This document shows positions 20,065 through 21,710 of a stretch of 21,710 bases of DNA, piece by piece. Source of the DNA: a virus. Position 1 is the stretch's first letter. Every line of letters begins with the position of its first letter. The DNA is taken from positions 1 through 21,710 of the IMG/VR virus record IMGVR_UViG_3300015189_000030. One strand, given 5' to 3'. The notes beneath the pieces were generated by a model, which was given only the letters and a program-made list of their open reading frames with translations, did not search any database and had not been told where the DNA came from. Both the position numbers and the translations under genes were made by a program.

Positions 20065-21519
20065 ATGGGATTGCCGTCAGACATCAAGTCGCCGGTGGAC
20101 GCGGGCGGAAACGTACTCGTCAACCTGTCGCAGACGTTCGCGCTCGCAGGGTACGCGCGACCCTACAGCGAGGTGGATGCTGGTCAGGTCACGGGCATTC
20201 CGTACGGCTTAGCTGCGGAGGTTTCGGAAGACTATCGCATGCGAGTCGAACTCGACTCGCTGCTCGACTACGACAAGCTCATCAACCAGACGGCGCAGAA
20301 CTTCAACAAGCACAAGCTGACAGCGACCACGATGGCCGCGTCGTTTCCGTTCACCTCGAACAGCGGCAACATCACCACTACGACGACGGGTCTGCTCTTC
20401 CAGACGTACAAGCACTTTGCGCTCACGTCTGGCGCGCAGACGTTGCTCTATTGGAAGATGGCCTACACGGGCACGTGGGCGGTCACCAACAAGACGATCG
20501 ACGTCGGGCTCTTCACGGCCGGCGCAGCGAACCCGTTCACGCCTTCGGACGGTTGCTACATCCGGGCCAACGCGTCTGGCATGCAAGCCGTCATCTGCCA
20601 GGCAGGCGTCGAGACCACCTCGGCGACGTTCAAGCTCGTGTCAGCTGGAGCGGCGTTCGTTCCGACGATCGGCACGTTCTACGACTGCATCATCTCTTTT
20701 GGCGAAGTGTTCGTCCAATTCTGGATCAACATGCGCGACGCTGACGGTTACGTGAAGATGCAAGCGCACGTGGCCATGCCGATTGGCAACGGAGTGCCGT
20801 CCAGCGTGGCGTCGCTGCCGTTCTCGGTGCGGGATGTGAACACCGGCACAACGAGCGCTGCAATGGGCGTTCGGATTTCGACATACGCCGTGACGGTCGG
20901 CGGCTTTCAGACCGGCCGATCGTGGTCGGAGGTGATGGCGTCACTCGGCCAGAACGCCATTCAGGGCGCTCCTGGAATGGCGACGGGATCGCTCGCGAAC
21001 ATCGCGAACAGCACGGCGCCGAGCAGCGCCACGCTGAGCAATACGGCAGCGGGATACACCACGCTCGGCGGCAAGTGGCAGTTCGCTGCCGTGGCTGGCG
21101 CAAACACAGACTATGCCCTGTTCGCATACCAAGTCCCGGTGGCAGCGGCGGCGGTGTCAGGGAAGAACCTGGTGGTGAAGGGCATCGAGATCCACGCCAT
21201 CAACACGGTCGCAGCGGTGGCGACGACCGCGACGGTGCTTGAGTGGATCATTGGGGTAGGCTCAACGGCGGTGTCGTTGGCGACGACGGACACGGCCACA
21301 ACCAGATCGCCAAAAAAGAAGATGCTCGGCATCCAGACGTTCGCCATCGGCGCTGCGGTGAATGCTGCAGCTGACAAGACCATATCGAAGCGGTTCGATC
21401 CTCCGCTTTACGTTGAGCCAGGAACGTACCTGCACATCATCCTGGCGATGCCAACGGCGACAGCTACGGCCACGGAGGTCTTCCGTGGGACCTGTGACGT
21501 CGACGCCTACTGGGAATAA
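20065..21519 (+). CDS. Large virion-associated protein of unknown function
   Basis: 484 aa with no signal peptide or membrane helix. The N-terminus (MGLPSDIKSPVDAGGNVLVNLSQ) is short and polar. Residues about 75-290 are strand-rich with aromatic pairs, for example TYKHFALTSGAQTLLYWKMAYTGTWAVTNKTIDVGLF and GTFYDCIISFGEVFVQFWIN, suggesting a carbohydrate-binding-like beta sandwich. Residues about 325-484 form a second strand-rich region (YTTLGGKWQFAAVAGANTDYALFAYQVP … RFDPPLYVEPGTYLHIILAMPT), a jelly-roll-type pattern. It is likely a surface or fibre-associated virion protein. The ATG is 12 nt after the preceding stop, with GAGGATATAG upstream. Confidence 0.6.
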   Translation: MGLPSDIKSPVDAGGNVLVNLSQTFALAGYARPYSEVDAGQVTGIPYGLAAEVSEDYRMRVELDSLLDYDKLINQTAQNFNKHKLTATTMAASFPFTSNSGNITTTTTGLLFQTYKHFALTSGAQTLLYWKMAYTGTWAVTNKTIDVGLFTAGAANPFTPSDGCYIRANASGMQAVICQAGVETTSATFKLVSAGAAFVPTIGTFYDCIISFGEVFVQFWINMRDADGYVKMQAHVAMPIGNGVPSSVASLPFSVRDVNTGTTSAAMGVRISTYAVTVGGFQTGRSWSEVMASLGQNAIQGAPGMATGSLANIANSTAPSSATLSNTAAGYTTLGGKWQFAAVAGANTDYALFAYQVPVAAAAVSGKNLVVKGIEIHAINTVAAVATTATVLEWIIGVGSTAVSLATTDTATTRSPKKKMLGIQTFAIGAAVNAAADKTISKRFDPPLYVEPGTYLHIILAMPTATATATEVFRGTCDVDAYWE

Positions 21520-21533
21520 GTGGCTGACGCCTC

Positions 21534-21710
21534 GTGAGTCTCCTCCTCGCGCTCACCGGCGCAAGCTCGTCCACGGTCCTGCCCGCGGGCGCGGCAACGC
21601 GCTCGGTCGTCGGGGCCATCGCGATCGTCGTCACCGCTGGACTTGCGGGGGGGCGCACGAGCGAGGCTCGAGGCGCGGCCACCGCGTCGGCGACGGTCGC
21701 AGCGGCCGGG
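21534..21710 (+). CDS. Start of another virion-type gene (partial, runs off right edge)
   Basis: The frame is open from GTG 21534 to the window end (59 codons): MSLLLALTGASSSTVLPAGAATRSVVGAIAIVVTAGLAGG and onward, very rich in Ala, Gly, Thr and Val. The 'SLLLALTG' opening is one I associate with repetitive, beta-rich phage tail proteins. The start overlaps, as GTGA, the stop of a five-codon mini-ORF (GTG 21520 to TGA 21537) that begins right after the previous stop. Start choice is uncertain. Confidence 0.5.
   Translation, partial: MSLLLALTGASSSTVLPAGAATRSVVGAIAIVVTAGLAGGRTSEARGAATASATVAAAG

Noticed and set aside
1-21710. CRISPR arrays, tRNA or rRNA genes, insertion sequences, attachment sites
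   Set aside because: No regularly spaced direct repeats, tRNA-like cloverleaf, transposase or terminal inverted repeats were seen anywhere in the window.

Overview
The window is one continuous block of late, structural genes of a contractile-tailed (myovirus-type) phage or prophage with a Mu-like head and tail. All supported genes lie on the + strand. They are packed with 1-8 nt overlaps or very short gaps, and most starts are translationally coupled to the preceding stop. By eye the base composition is GC-rich, with strong G/C preference at third codon positions. That fits a high-GC host. A lipobox segment in the putative lysis region suggests a Gram-negative host, but no host genes, integrase, transposase, tRNA or attachment site is present. 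The sequence therefore does not decide species, or free phage versus prophage.

Layout. (1) 1-3501, head and neck: the tail end of an upstream gene, a gpT-like major capsid protein, a FluMu N-terminal-domain protein, a DUF1320-type connector with an extra N-terminal domain, a gpG/gpS-like virion morphogenesis protein, a probable tail terminator and a small unknown. (2) 3501-7831, tail: sheath, tube, a two-product tail assembly chaperone made by a very clear -1 programmed frameshift (GGGAAAA at 5804-5810 followed by a 13-bp stem), and the tape measure. (3) 7831-12207, baseplate: a hub-associated protein, a fused hub/spike with an HTH tip motif, an unknown, a gp25-like wedge, baseplate J and a gpI-like protein. 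(4) 12211-16517, receptor binding: a fibre-like protein, a 923-aa beta-helix tailspike and a LamG-like lectin-fold protein. (5) 16517-18825, a run of small genes with membrane segments that looks like a lysis or membrane cassette. It includes an unusual protein combining a three-helix holin-like N-terminus with a lipobox segment and a Cys-rich tail. (6) 18889-end, a second cluster of virion/tail-accessory proteins, running off the right edge. No endolysin was recognised.

The most interesting points are: the textbook-quality chaperone frameshift signal; a Shine-Dalgarno presented in a hairpin loop in front of the same gene; the holin-like/lipoprotein fusion with a possible internal start; and a small 'HGY/HGF' beta domain that appears twice, each time apparently inserted into another virion protein. 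The gene at 18889 seems to carry two such insertions in a known small scaffold.
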